From positions 1,054,001 through 1,118,000 of the forward strand of contig JASNZV010000001.1 in assembly GCA_048499455.1 (NCBI GenBank): a stretch of DNA of 64,000 nucleotides. Direction: 5' to 3'. The position numbers and the translations under genes are program-made. The notes beneath the pieces are model-generated. The model saw nothing but the letters and a program-made list of their open reading frames with translations, ran no database searches and had not been told where the DNA came from. Source of the DNA: CFX5 sp023384495. GTDB lineage: Bacteria > Chloroflexota > Anaerolineae > Caldilineales > Caldilineaceae. Shown here piece by piece: positions 44,192 through 52,742 of the stretch; position 1 is the first letter of the stretch; every line of letters begins with the position of its first letter.

Positions 44192-44746
44192 TCAGTGCCG
44201 GTCATCCGCCTTTTGGAGCGCGTGCAACAGGGTCAACGCCTGGGGGGACGCAACGGGGGCTGGCCGAGCCTGGTGGTGGCCAATGAGCCAGCAGGCCAGT
44301 GGCGAACAGCCCGCCTGCTCGGCCCAGGCTGCGCCGATGGCTGGGTGTTCCAAATGGACGTGTAGCAGATAGCGCCAGCCACCGCGCGGGTTGGGCGCCG
44401 CCAGCCGCCGTAACAGCCAGGGCGCGCCGAGTTCTAATAGTACGAGGGGGCCGCGCCACCAGAGGTTGAGCGGATGGCCTGCCTGCGCCGCGGCCACCTT
44501 GCCTACGTCGTGCAAGAGCGCGGCGACAGCCAGATCGGCGTCTGCAACCCCGGCAGCCTGGATGGTGGCCAACACATTGAGGCTATGGCGCTGGGCGTCG
44601 GCGGGCATCTGCTGGAAGAGCGCATACGCCGCCGGGGGCAAGTGTGCGGCCACGATCGCCTGCTCGGCCGCGCTGACCTCTGCGCGCAGACCATTCATGA
44701 ACTGTCTTAGCCGGTAGGGCAGCGCCCCGCGTAGAGACTGCATCAT
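44192..44746 (-). CDS. HD-domain metal-dependent phosphohydrolase-like protein
   Basis: A 184-residue HDIG-type protein. DAQRHSLNVLATI supplies the first histidine, AALLHDVGKVAAA is the central HD pair with its lysine, and LLHVHLEHPAIGA plus IGHHQARP carry the later histidines. Substrates of the family are often nucleotides or cyclic dinucleotides. It overlaps the M50 gene by four bases (ATGA) and lies 13 bases before the TyrA-like gene. Confidence 0.82.
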   Translation of the reverse strand: MMQSLRGALPYRLRQFMNGLRAEVSAAEQAIVAAHLPPAAYALFQQMPADAQRHSLNVLATIQAAGVADADLAVAALLHDVGKVAAAQAGHPLNLWWRGPLVLLELGAPWLLRRLAAPNPRGGWRYLLHVHLEHPAIGAAWAEQAGCSPLACWLIGHHQARPAPVASPQALTLLHALQKADDRH

Positions 44747-45456
44747 TGCGCCAGGCGGAAGAGCATGCCGGTGATCGCACTCGCCGGCGCGCGGATCAAA
44801 CTGGGGGCCAAGAAAATGACGGCAAAGAGCAACAAAAAGCCATACTGGCTCAACTGCATACGCAGGTTATAGGTATCGAAGGGCAACAGTGCAAAAAGGA
44901 TATGCGAACCGTCGAGCGGAGGAATCGGAATCAGGTTAAATACAAAGAGCAGCACGTTGATCTGGATAAAAAAGGCCAGAAAGGGACCGCTGATGGCGTC
45001 GGCGCCCAGGCCAAAGCGGATCAACAGCACCGCAAGCAACGCCAGCAAGAGGTTGCTGATCGGGCCGGCTGCCGCCACCAGGATGACGCCCAGGTTGTGA
45101 TCCACCGTGATGTTGCGTGGGTTCCACTGGACGGGGCGCGCCCAGCCAAAGCCCACAAGCAGGATCATGAGCGAGCCGATGGGGTCCAGATGAGCGAGCG
45201 GGTTGAGCGTGTAGCGCCCCTGCCGCAGGGGCGTGGGGTCACCCAGCGCGACGGCCATGGCCGCATGGGCAAATTCATGGACGGGCAGCGCGATCAGCAG
45301 GATGGCCGCCACCGCCAATAGGCGACCAGGGCTGAGAAAGCCACTGCCGACGCTGGTGATGAAGAAATAGAGCAGCAGCAGCCCCACCACTGCAATGGCG
45401 ATCTTCTGAAACGGTGTCAAAGAATTCCAACCACGGCCCGGAGAATTAGAAAACAT
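44743..45456 (-). CDS. Site-2 protease family (M50) membrane metalloprotease
   Basis: A 237-residue intramembrane zinc protease of the compact RseP/FtsH-independent type. LIALPVHEFAHAAMAVALGD is the HExxH helix, RYTLNPLAHLDPIGSLMILL follows, and VFNLIPIPPLDGSHILFAL carries the third zinc ligand aspartate. Five or six hydrophobic segments are visible; there is no PDZ or CBS domain. ATG 45456 is preferred over GTG 45462 because AGGG lies seven bases upstream. It heads a leftward operon with the HD and TyrA-like genes. Confidence 0.9.
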   Translation of the reverse strand: MFSNSPGRGWNSLTPFQKIAIAVVGLLLLYFFITSVGSGFLSPGRLLAVAAILLIALPVHEFAHAAMAVALGDPTPLRQGRYTLNPLAHLDPIGSLMILLVGFGWARPVQWNPRNITVDHNLGVILVAAAGPISNLLLALLAVLLIRFGLGADAISGPFLAFFIQINVLLFVFNLIPIPPLDGSHILFALLPFDTYNLRMQLSQYGFLLLFAVIFLAPSLIRAPASAITGMLFRLAQ

Positions 45457-45924
45457 GCCCACACCCTTTTACATACGACCGCAACCCTTCGTTGAATAGG
45501 TAGGCAGGGAACATTATGCTGTTCAATCACCTACCTATATCCCCTGTTTACCAAGATTGCAGTAAAGCAAGTAATGAATGACAGAATATTGCAACATTTG
45601 CCAGACGACTTCTTCGTCAAAACTCATTATACTATAGGCATCGTCAGGGCGGCGTAATCCACCCCCGCTTGGTTGGAGCTTTTGACGCTTGCTTACCCAT
45701 CACTTTCCAACAACCGGCGTTTCATTCGCCGACGCCGTTGACCAACACCATCGACCAATAGATGGGGCAAAGATGCGGTAAAGCGTAAGATGGTTATAAT
45801 CATTGCAGCGAAAAGAGCCAATCCGTAACTGGTTGCAGGCGTGATACGTCGCCTGGCTGCTCAGATTGACGCAGAATGTACGGATAGGCGCAAAGGTCAT
45901 CTTGTAGGAGCTGCAATCACCATC
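45457..45924. other. Intergenic region between divergent genes
   Basis: About 470 bases, richer in A and T than the surrounding genes. A nine-base inverted repeat, ATAGGTAGG (45496-45504) and CCTACCTAT (45530-45538), lies close to the M50 start and could be an operator. A TATACT word at about 45633 might be a -10 site for the rightward glycosidase gene. A long open frame crossing it on the minus strand is a shadow of that gene. Confidence 0.45.
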
Positions 45925-47067
45925 GTGCATCGAATCATGCGTAGCCGTCTCCCATTGCGGCGTTCCCGTTGGCTGACGATTTTGGCGGTTCTGTTGGTTG
46001 TGGGCGGGGCCGCCACCTTTGCGGTGATCCGTTGGCAAACCCGTTCTGTTGCGCCGCTGGGGCCCCAGCGTACGGTAACGACAGTCAACCCCAAGATGGG
46101 GGTGCATACCCGTCTCACCGATGAGGTGGAGCCGTGGAAGATCAAGCGTTCGCTGGAAATGGTGCGCGAAATGGGCGCACCGTGGATCGTCGAATACTTT
46201 CCGTGGGCCTACATTGAGGAGACCCGCGGGCGCTACAACTGGGTTCACGCCGACCTGGTGATCGAGCACGCCAACCGCCAGGGGCTTACCGTCATTGCCC
46301 GGCTGGGCTTTGTGCCCGAGTGGGCGCGCCCCAGGGGCACGACGCCGCTCTATCTGGATGAGGAGCGCTTTGGCGATTTTGCCGATTTTGCCGCCAAATT
46401 TGTCGAGCGTTACGCCGGCAAAGTGGCCTATGTGATCGTCTGGAATGAGCCAAACCTCAGCCTGGAGTGGGGCTACGAACCGGTTGAGGTGGACAAATAT
46501 GTAGCCATGTTGCGCATGGTCTACCCGGCCATCAAGGCGGCTAACCCTGAGGTGCAGGTGTTGGCGGGCGCGCTGGCCCCGACGCTGGCCCCCCCCGGCA
46601 GCCCGGACGGCATGAACGATCTCGTCTATCTGCAGCGGATGTACGACGCTGGCGCCGCCTCGTACTTTGACATTTTGGCGATCCATGCCTATGGCTGGTA
46701 TTTCGACGCCGACGAAGCGCCGGCAGCGGATCTGATCAACTTCCGTCGCGCCGAATTGTTGCGGGCGGTCATGGAGGCCAATGGTGATGGCCACAAGAGC
46801 GCCATGATCACCGAGGCCGGCTGGAATGACCACCCCCGCTGGACGAGAGCGGTACGCCCTGGCCAGCGCATCGCCAACACGATCCGCGCCTACGAGATCG
46901 CACAACAGGAGTGGCCCTGGCTCGAGGCGCTGGCGTTTTGGGCCTTCCGCTACCCGTGGGACGCTAAGTCGTACCAGGACTATTACACCTTTGTGCGAAC
47001 GGATTTTGAGCCCAAGCCCATCTACACCGAGGTGCAGCGCTATGCCGCCGGTGAGGTGGCGCCATGA
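45925..47067 (+). CDS. Membrane-anchored glycoside hydrolase-like protein (clan GH-A)
   Basis: A 380-residue TIM-barrel protein with an N-terminal membrane anchor (WLTILAVLLVVGGAATFAVI). AYVIVWNEPNLSLEW (VIVWNEPN) holds the acid/base glutamate of clan GH-A and SAMITEAGWNDHPR the likely nucleophile; the substrate cannot be named. GTG 45925 has AGGAG upstream, while ATG 45937 is an alternative. It would act outside the membrane. The stop overlaps the start of the next gene by four bases, so a solute-binding protein is translated together with it. Confidence 0.75.
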   Translation: MHRIMRSRLPLRRSRWLTILAVLLVVGGAATFAVIRWQTRSVAPLGPQRTVTTVNPKMGVHTRLTDEVEPWKIKRSLEMVREMGAPWIVEYFPWAYIEETRGRYNWVHADLVIEHANRQGLTVIARLGFVPEWARPRGTTPLYLDEERFGDFADFAAKFVERYAGKVAYVIVWNEPNLSLEWGYEPVEVDKYVAMLRMVYPAIKAANPEVQVLAGALAPTLAPPGSPDGMNDLVYLQRMYDAGAASYFDILAIHAYGWYFDADEAPAADLINFRRAELLRAVMEANGDGHKSAMITEAGWNDHPRWTRAVRPGQRIANTIRAYEIAQQEWPWLEALAFWAFRYPWDAKSYQDYYTFVRTDFEPKPIYTEVQRYAAGEVAP

Positions 47068-47876
47068 CATCCAGACGCATTGGGTGGGCGATTGTGGGGC
47101 TGGCGCTGGCCGCGCTGCTCATCGCCCTGGCCGGGGGAGAACGTGGGCTGCAACTCTTCTCGGCGCGCGACCGCACGTGGCAGGCCATGCAGCAGCGGGG
47201 CGCCTGGCGGGTGGGGCTGGACCCTAGCTTCCCCCCCTTTGAGCAACTGGACGAACAGGGGCAGCCTGTTGGTTTTGATGTGGATCTGGCGCATGAGATC
47301 GCAGCCCAGTGGGGCCTGGATGTGGAAATCGTCGCCATTGGTTTTGACAGCCTGCTCGACGCCGTGCGCACCGGGCAGATCGACAGTGTGGTGAGCGCGT
47401 ATCCATATGACCCCCGGCTCACGCGCGATGTTCGCTTCTCGACCCCCTACTTTGAAGCTGGCATCCATCTGGCCGTGCGCAGCGATTCGCCGCTCACTGC
47501 CATCGAAGAGCTGGCCGGGCGCGTGGTGGCTGTCGAGTGGGGCAGCATGGGCGACATGGTGGGGCGGCGGCTCCAGCGCGACGAGCCGACCATCCACCTG
47601 GCGCAGTTCCCCACGCCCGACGAAGCGCTTCAGGCGCTATTGGCCGACCCCACGCTTGATGCGCTGCTGGTTGACAACATCACCCTGCGGCAGGCGCAGG
47701 CGAATGGCGCCCACCTGAGGGCCGTAGGTCCGGTGCTGGAGGACAATCCCTATGTGATTGTCATGCCCATGACCGACAACGTATTGCCCGAGCAAGTGGA
47801 GCGCGCGCTGCAAGCGTTGCGCGACCAGGGTGTGCTCAACACCCTGGAGGAGCGGTGGTTTGTGGCCGCACCCTAG
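47064..47876 (+). CDS. ABC-type solute-binding protein, family 3
   Basis: A 270-residue periplasmic or membrane-anchored binding protein of the amino-acid type. A hydrophobic start (WAIVGLALAALLIALAGG) precedes WRVGLDPSFPPFEQLDEQGQ, PVGFDVDLAHEIAAQWGLDV and IDSVVSAYPYDPRLTRDVRF, the family-3 hallmarks for polar amino acids. No permease or ATPase gene is near, so it may serve as a sensor or use a transporter encoded elsewhere. It overlaps the glycosidase-like gene by four bases (ATGA). Confidence 0.85.
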   Translation: MTSRRIGWAIVGLALAALLIALAGGERGLQLFSARDRTWQAMQQRGAWRVGLDPSFPPFEQLDEQGQPVGFDVDLAHEIAAQWGLDVEIVAIGFDSLLDAVRTGQIDSVVSAYPYDPRLTRDVRFSTPYFEAGIHLAVRSDSPLTAIEELAGRVVAVEWGSMGDMVGRRLQRDEPTIHLAQFPTPDEALQALLADPTLDALLVDNITLRQAQANGAHLRAVGPVLEDNPYVIVMPMTDNVLPEQVERALQALRDQGVLNTLEERWFVAAP

Positions 47877-47975
47877 CTAACTCCCCCGATACCACATGGT
47901 GTTTCGCCCGTGTGTACATGAGTATACACAGGTCACAACTGGGGTTGACATCGTTTCGAGGATTGCAGCTTTAGC

Positions 47976-48929
47976 ATGAGTGAGGGGGATAGTGCAGCCG
48001 CTATGTGGTCAACACGCTTCCAAATCGGCCTATGCACCGATACACACTTCTGGAATACGGGCGTCTGTCAATATGGCTCAAACGGTAGCTTGCAACTCCA
48101 GCCCTGTTCAGAGCTGTTGCTTGCCACACTGCTATCCGAAATAGAGGTGTTCAAACCCGACCTGGTGTTTCACCTGGGGGACGCCACCTGTGGTGGGGGG
48201 TATTTCCAGATGCCGGGCGCCGACTTTTACGCGGCGCTCAACTGCGTCCATCAGGAGTTCTCGCGGCTATCGGCGGCTGCCTATGCCCTGCCCGGCAACC
48301 ATGACTGCCCGCCCGGTGGCGGCAACTGGTCTTACTTCGAGCAGCTTTGGGGCCTGGTGTCGGGCACGGGGGTGACCATCGACCTCCCCATGGCGCGCCT
48401 CGTTTTGCTTAATACCCAAGGCCACTCACGCGAACAGATCGAAGCTGCCTTGCCTGCCGACCCGGTATATGGTTGGGTAAGTGATGTGGAATTGTTGCGA
48501 CTGGAAGACGCGCTCGCGACCGCGGGGGGCAAGCCGGTGTTGCTTTTTTGTCACCAATTGTTACGCTCGTGGGCCGGCAACCATAACCCCTGGGCGCCCC
48601 ACTTCTATGGCATCCGCAACGCCGACGCCGTGTTGGCGATCATGGCGCGCTATGGCAACGTACGCGCCGTCTTTCAGGGTCATGCCCACCGTTTTGATGT
48701 GCACCGGACTGTCGTTGGCGAACGGTGTTGTCTCTTCGTAGTGACTCCCGCCGTGATCGAATACCCGTTGGGGTGGCTCAACCTGGAGTTGACGTCAAGC
48801 GAGGCCCAATTGCGGCTGCATCAATTGCCCGTGCCCGAGCTGGCCCAACTGAGCCGAGAGAGTGGCGAAGGCCAGGGCTGGCGCGTGGGTGAGCCAAACT
48901 GGGCGGAACTGCGCATCAGCCTTCGGTAG
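47976..48929 (+). CDS. Metallophosphoesterase
   Basis: A 317-residue calcineurin-like phosphoesterase. The motifs appear in order: LCTDTHFWN (D-x-H), LVFHLGDATCGGG (GD), LPGNHDCPPGG (GNHD), LFCHQLLRS (H) and FQGHAHRFDV (GHxH). They bind two metal ions; the substrate could be a nucleotide, a phospholipid or another phosphoester. There is no signal peptide. TTGACA at 47945-47950 may be a -35 site. It stands apart from neighbours on both sides. Confidence 0.85.
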   Translation: MSEGDSAAAMWSTRFQIGLCTDTHFWNTGVCQYGSNGSLQLQPCSELLLATLLSEIEVFKPDLVFHLGDATCGGGYFQMPGADFYAALNCVHQEFSRLSAAAYALPGNHDCPPGGGNWSYFEQLWGLVSGTGVTIDLPMARLVLLNTQGHSREQIEAALPADPVYGWVSDVELLRLEDALATAGGKPVLLFCHQLLRSWAGNHNPWAPHFYGIRNADAVLAIMARYGNVRAVFQGHAHRFDVHRTVVGERCCLFVVTPAVIEYPLGWLNLELTSSEAQLRLHQLPVPELAQLSRESGEGQGWRVGEPNWAELRISLR

Positions 48930-48966
48930 GGCGTGCTTTGCCGGCGGCTCGTGGATTAGCGCCCTC

Positions 48967-50037
48967 TCACACCACCAAGGCGCCTTGGCTCACCACGGTC
49001 TTGCCATCGACAAGCAACGTGGCTTGAGGGATCGCAAAGTCCATATTGAGCGAGGATTCGTTCTGCCCGCCCATGTAGCGATTCTCGCCCAGGGCAAAGT
49101 AGAGCTGGCCGTAGATGTGCTCATCGACCAGCGTCCACCCGACTGGCTGGTGCAGATAGGGGTTGAGCCCGATGCCGATGTGGCTGATGCGCCGCGGTTC
49201 GCCGGTGTGGCGGGCAAAGAGCGCCTGTAGCTCATCTGCTCCGCTGGCGGCTTCGATCTCGACAATACGCCCCTCCGCAAAGTGGAGCGTCACATCCACC
49301 GCGCCGACGGCGCGATCCAGCCAGAGCGAGCCGGTTGTCGCCTCTTCCACCACCGTGGTGTAGATGTCGCCCGAGGGCAAATTGAGCACAAACGCGCCCT
49401 GCGCCCAGTCTTCGTCGTCAAGCTGGCCGTCGTCGTCGCGCCAGGATCGGTCGCCGTGGTGGAGCGTCAACTCGTGGCCCCGCCCGCTGCGAATGGTAAA
49501 GATCTGGCCCTCAACAGCCGCCAGCACGGGCGCCACCGCCTGACGCAGTTCGTCCACCGTGGCCGCTAACGCCGGCAACAGATGCGCCTCCAGCTCGGCC
49601 AGCGTCATCCCCACTTGTGCGGCCCGTTCGGCGGTGGGGATGGCGGCGACCAGGTAGGGAAGCCGGCGCGAGGAGGCGCGCCGGGTCAGCCGGTTGACGG
49701 CGCCCAGCCAGGCCTGAAAACCTTCGTGTCGCACCCCGCCGAACTCCGGGTCGGCGCCGGCCAGACGGATCACGCGGTGGTATTGCTCCATCCAGCCCAT
49801 GCGGTGCTCGTCCCACTGGGCCAGATAGGCGAGCGGGGCCTCGTTCCAGAGCCGTTCCAGATAGCGCGCCGGCAGCAGTTCGATGGCGGGGGTTGCCCCC
49901 CGCAACTCCACGGCGAGGGCGATCTCTTGGACAACGTCAAAGCGACCGGTCCCTTCGCGAATCTGGATCAGTTCGCCCGGTTGGACGTTGATCGCCTGGA
50001 CGATGCGATTGGCCAGGTGGGGCCAGGGTTGGTTCAT
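48967..50037 (-). CDS. M29-type aminopeptidase
   Basis: A 356-residue metallo-aminopeptidase of the thermophilic M29 class. VLNLPSGDIYTTVVEE, ISHIGIGLNPYLHQPVGWT, DEHIYGQLYFALGENRYMGG and QNESSLNMDF match the family's metal-binding end, where glutamates, histidines and an aspartate bind two metals. It would remove N-terminal residues from peptides in the cytoplasm. It is the last gene of a leftward unit, 27 bases after the DUF2283 gene. Confidence 0.86.
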   Translation of the reverse strand: MNQPWPHLANRIVQAINVQPGELIQIREGTGRFDVVQEIALAVELRGATPAIELLPARYLERLWNEAPLAYLAQWDEHRMGWMEQYHRVIRLAGADPEFGGVRHEGFQAWLGAVNRLTRRASSRRLPYLVAAIPTAERAAQVGMTLAELEAHLLPALAATVDELRQAVAPVLAAVEGQIFTIRSGRGHELTLHHGDRSWRDDDGQLDDEDWAQGAFVLNLPSGDIYTTVVEEATTGSLWLDRAVGAVDVTLHFAEGRIVEIEAASGADELQALFARHTGEPRRISHIGIGLNPYLHQPVGWTLVDEHIYGQLYFALGENRYMGGQNESSLNMDFAIPQATLLVDGKTVVSQGALVV

Positions 50038-50064
50038 GACTCGTTTCCAGATGGGAAAGCGACT

Positions 50065-50277
50065 CTAGGCCGCCACGGCTGTAACTGTGAGTGGGAGCGT
50101 GAGCTTGTCCCGATCGTGTTTACTGAAGTTGAACACGGCAAAGCCCACAATTTGACCCTGCGCTGTGCGTCGCTCGAACAGATCTTCTGTAACTTCTTCC
50201 ATCGTTGCCGGTACGTCCTCAAAGGTGACTTCCAAGTAGTCGCCCTCGCGGTCATACCAAACATTTATGCTTGCCAT
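50065..50277 (-). CDS. DUF2283 protein (probable antitoxin)
   Basis: A 70-residue protein with the DUF2283 pattern: INVWYDREGDYLEVTFEDVP, then GQIVGFAVFNFSKHD. Family members often sit next to small nuclease-like genes. Here the start overlaps the end of the upstream nuclease-like gene by 13 bases, so the two are translated together. AAAGGAA lies before the start codon. The toxin-antitoxin role is inferred from gene order, not shown by motifs. Confidence 0.75.
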   Translation of the reverse strand: MASINVWYDREGDYLEVTFEDVPATMEEVTEDLFERRTAQGQIVGFAVFNFSKHDRDKLTLPLTVTAVAA

Positions 50278-50657
50278 ACGACTGTTCCTTTCTTTTGCCG
50301 ACTGCTAAAGAATGCTGTCAACACAAAGGCATCTGTATTCATCCATTTTACCGCGACGAGCAGAAACTTGCTCGTTACGGGCGTCTCCGCATAGTGCCGA
50401 TGATAGACATGAACGCTAGCGTCGGCCGTGGTGGCGATCACAACTTCGGGTTGGGCCAACGTTTCACGAAGACGCTCAAGCTGGCCCGTCATTTCAGGGT
50501 GTTCGAGAATGTGCGCTCGCCGTTCACGGGTTAGGCGGATCGACCGACCAATATGATCGATGAGGATGATCAAATCATCATCTGACATGGACAATGTCTC
50601 CGGTTCTAATGGCTCCCCGTCTGCGCTCACATCAACATTGGGTCGTTTCTCACCCAT
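50265..50657 (-). CDS. PBECR-type nuclease-fold protein (probable toxin)
   Basis: A 130-residue protein of the phage-barnase-EndoU-colicin-RelE-like type. IRLTRERRAHILEHPEMTGQ, then VVIATTADASVHVYHRHYAE, then FLLVAVKWMNTDAFVLTAFF and KKGTVVW match the usual order of family members, with an arginine and histidine pair (RRAHI) in the likely active site. It overlaps its DUF2283 partner and, on the other side, the amidohydrolase stop by eight bases. It would be an RNA-cleaving toxin if active. Confidence 0.72.
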   Translation of the reverse strand: MGEKRPNVDVSADGEPLEPETLSMSDDDLIILIDHIGRSIRLTRERRAHILEHPEMTGQLERLRETLAQPEVVIATTADASVHVYHRHYAETPVTSKFLLVAVKWMNTDAFVLTAFFSSRQKKGTVVWQA

Positions 50658-51495
50658 CTAATCGCCACAACGCCTGAGCCGTTCCCCCAAGAATACGCTC
50701 CTTGTCCGTCGCGCTCAAGAACGGCAACCCCTCGCGGATCAGCCGCAACTCCTCGGCCAGCGGCGGCCACTTGTGTTTGACCCGATGATGCCCCGGATAG
50801 CCCGTACCCCAGACCGTTCGCCCGCTGCCAAAGGCGCCCAGCAACATCTGAATGTACGGATGGACATCGGCGTAGGGAAAACTTTCTTTGGAGCGTCCAT
50901 GCACATCGGACAGCTTGAAGTGCATGTTGTCGAAGCGCGCCAGATCCACAATCGGCTGAAAGGCCGCCGGCCCCGTCGCCAGATCAGGATAGCCCATGTG
51001 GTCGATGATCAGCCGCAAATGGGGGTAACGCCCGGCGATGGCGGCCACCTGGTCGGCCTGTTCAGCGCGCAGGTGAAACTGGATCACCACATCGAGCGCG
51101 GCGATCTCTTCCCACAGCGCCTCGTTCTGCGGCGTCAGCAGGATTTTCTCATTGGGGTAATACATGGGGTGGAAACGAAAACCGGCCAGACCACGCTCCT
51201 TGACCCAGTAGCGCGCCACCTGTGCGTTGTCCGCGTCTTGGGGGTCGATCAGCCCGTGGCCGATAAACCGCTGTGGGAAGCGCGCCACCGAATCGGCGAT
51301 GTAGCCGTTGTCCCAGGTGGACCAACTGGTCTGCACCAGCACCGCCCAATCTACCCCGTGGGCATCTATCTCGGCCAAGAGTTCATCCGCCGCGCCCGGC
51401 TCGTCGGGCAACGAACTCCACCCCGGCGCCGTCGGCCCAATGGGATAGCGCGGCGGGTCGATCTCCCAAATGTGGACATGGGTGTCGATGATCAT
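50650..51495 (-). CDS. Amidohydrolase 2-family protein with an altered metal-site residue
   Basis: A 281-residue TIM-barrel hydrolase. MIIDTHVHIWEID has the H-x-H metal ligands, GFRFHPMYYPNEK and LIIDHMGYPDL carry later family histidines. The usual G-[ST]-D-[YFW]-P motif reads GTGYPG (codon GGC), so the conserved aspartate is glycine, which may remove activity or change chemistry. AAGGAG lies six bases before the start; an in-frame codon at 51615 is inside a repeat and rejected. It is the first gene of a four-gene leftward unit. Confidence 0.85.
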   Translation of the reverse strand: MIIDTHVHIWEIDPPRYPIGPTAPGWSSLPDEPGAADELLAEIDAHGVDWAVLVQTSWSTWDNGYIADSVARFPQRFIGHGLIDPQDADNAQVARYWVKERGLAGFRFHPMYYPNEKILLTPQNEALWEEIAALDVVIQFHLRAEQADQVAAIAGRYPHLRLIIDHMGYPDLATGPAAFQPIVDLARFDNMHFKLSDVHGRSKESFPYADVHPYIQMLLGAFGSGRTVWGTGYPGHHRVKHKWPPLAEELRLIREGLPFLSATDKERILGGTAQALWRLDG

Positions 51496-51520
51496 GAAAA
51501 CTCCTTGTGGAAGGGAGGTG

Positions 51521-51560
51521 AGACGATAGACGATGGACGATGGTCTATCGTCCATCGTCT
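51521..51560. repeat. 14-bp inverted repeat of GACGATGG words
   Basis: Bases 51528-51541 and 51547-51560 are perfect reverse complements around a five-base loop (GGTCT). The words GACGATAGACGATGGACGAT are those of the repeat at 9017-9090, so this is another copy of the same family, in an intergenic position just upstream of the amidohydrolase ribosome site. Confidence 0.75.
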
Positions 51561-51562
51561 TC

Positions 51563-52624
51563 TCAGCGGATCTTGCCGCGGGCGAGGATCGGCCAGACCG
51601 CCTCGACCTGGCCACCGCGCACTGCGATCAGTTCATCGTGCTCGTTGACGCACGGGCATGGGTGGACGGGCAGCACCTGGACGCGCTCGCCGATCTGCGG
51701 CTTTTGGGCGCAGGCCGACACATCGACGTGGCCGTGTTCTTCGGAGTAGCCGTAGAAACGGGCGTCGGGGTATTCCACAATGTAGCCAATGCTGGGGCCG
51801 TGGTCGGTCTGCAAGATCGAGGCGCTCAGTGTCTTGCTGCCGCAATCAAGGATGGCGCGGCCATCCACCGGGCGGCTGACCACGGTGGCGATGACGCGCA
51901 GCGCACACTGTTCCACCGTGTGGCGGCCGGCGAGCAGATGGCCGTAGCCCCCGACCGGGTATTCGCCGATGCGGTATTCGGTCAGTTCGGGGATCTCGTG
52001 GGCCTGGAGGGCGTGGCGGGTGCTGCCGCCGCTCACCACCGGGTGGGGCAGGCCGTGGCGGTCGAAGAGGTCGAGCGTCTCTTGGATCAGCGGGCGGATG
52101 GCGGGTGCGGTGGGGAAGCCCATGATCCCGCGCAGCTCGAGGCCGGGCAGTTTGTGGATGAGCTGGCCCAGATCGGCGGCCTGCTGGGGCGTCAGACCGG
52201 TGCGGTTCTCGCCGGTTTCGATCTCGATGAGCACGCCAAGCGTCACGCCCGCCGCGGCCGCGGCGCCGGAAAGGCCGCGCACCGTATATTCGGAATCGGC
52301 GGCGACGGTGAGGCGTTCGCAGTGGTGGGCCAGCGCACAGAGCCGTTCCAGTTTGGCCTGGCCGATGATGTTGTAGGGGATCAGAATGTCGCCGTTGATG
52401 CCGCCGTGGACCATCACTTCGGCCTCGCCGACCTTCTGGCAGGTGAGACCGATGGCGCCGCGGCGCATCTGCATGTGGGCAATGGCGAGCGTCTTGTGCG
52501 TCTTGATGTGCGGGCGCAGGCCAATGCCATGTTCGCTGAAGTAGCGCTGGTAGCGGTCGAGATTCTTTTCGAGCGCGTCCAACTCTACAGTCAGGACGGG
52601 CGTGTCCAGTTCGTGGATGTGCAT
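51563..52624 (-). CDS. D-threonine aldolase / D-serine dehydratase-like PLP enzyme
   Basis: A 353-residue fold-type III enzyme. The PLP region is LRPHIKTHKTLAIAHMQ (lysines 41 and 44 of the KTHK motif). IEIETGENRTGLTPQQA and VVSGGSTRH follow in the barrel. The C-terminal domain ends VLPVHPCPCVNEHDELI, in which H-x-C supplies the zinc site of D-serine dehydratases and D-threonine aldolases. Either activity would let the cell use D-hydroxy-amino acids. The start at 52624 has GAGGGA upstream and a promoter behind it. Confidence 0.85.
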   Translation of the reverse strand: MHIHELDTPVLTVELDALEKNLDRYQRYFSEHGIGLRPHIKTHKTLAIAHMQMRRGAIGLTCQKVGEAEVMVHGGINGDILIPYNIIGQAKLERLCALAHHCERLTVAADSEYTVRGLSGAAAAAGVTLGVLIEIETGENRTGLTPQQAADLGQLIHKLPGLELRGIMGFPTAPAIRPLIQETLDLFDRHGLPHPVVSGGSTRHALQAHEIPELTEYRIGEYPVGGYGHLLAGRHTVEQCALRVIATVVSRPVDGRAILDCGSKTLSASILQTDHGPSIGYIVEYPDARFYGYSEEHGHVDVSACAQKPQIGERVQVLPVHPCPCVNEHDELIAVRGGQVEAVWPILARGKIR

Positions 52625-52662
52625 GGGTATTTCCCTCTTGGTGGTGTTCGTCCGATAGGGAA

Positions 52663-52690
52663 AGTATAGCTGATTTATCAATGGGCGCAA
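52663..52690 (-). promoter_or_regulatory. Sigma70-type promoter for the D-threonine aldolase-like gene
   Basis: On the minus strand TTGCGC (52690-52685) and TATACT (52668-52663) are 16 bases apart, leaving a leader of about 35 bases to the start at 52624. Confidence 0.6.
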
Positions 52691-52742
52691 AGGCCGATTT
52701 TCGTCCCGGTTTTCGTATAATGTTTGACCACGTTGAGCATCT

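Noticed and set aside
45700..47070. A 456-codon minus-strand open frame opposite the glycosidase-like gene
   Set aside because: It is a shadow of the GH-A protein in high-G+C codons; it has no recognisable motifs, and the sense gene has NEP and EAG active-site residues and coupled neighbours.
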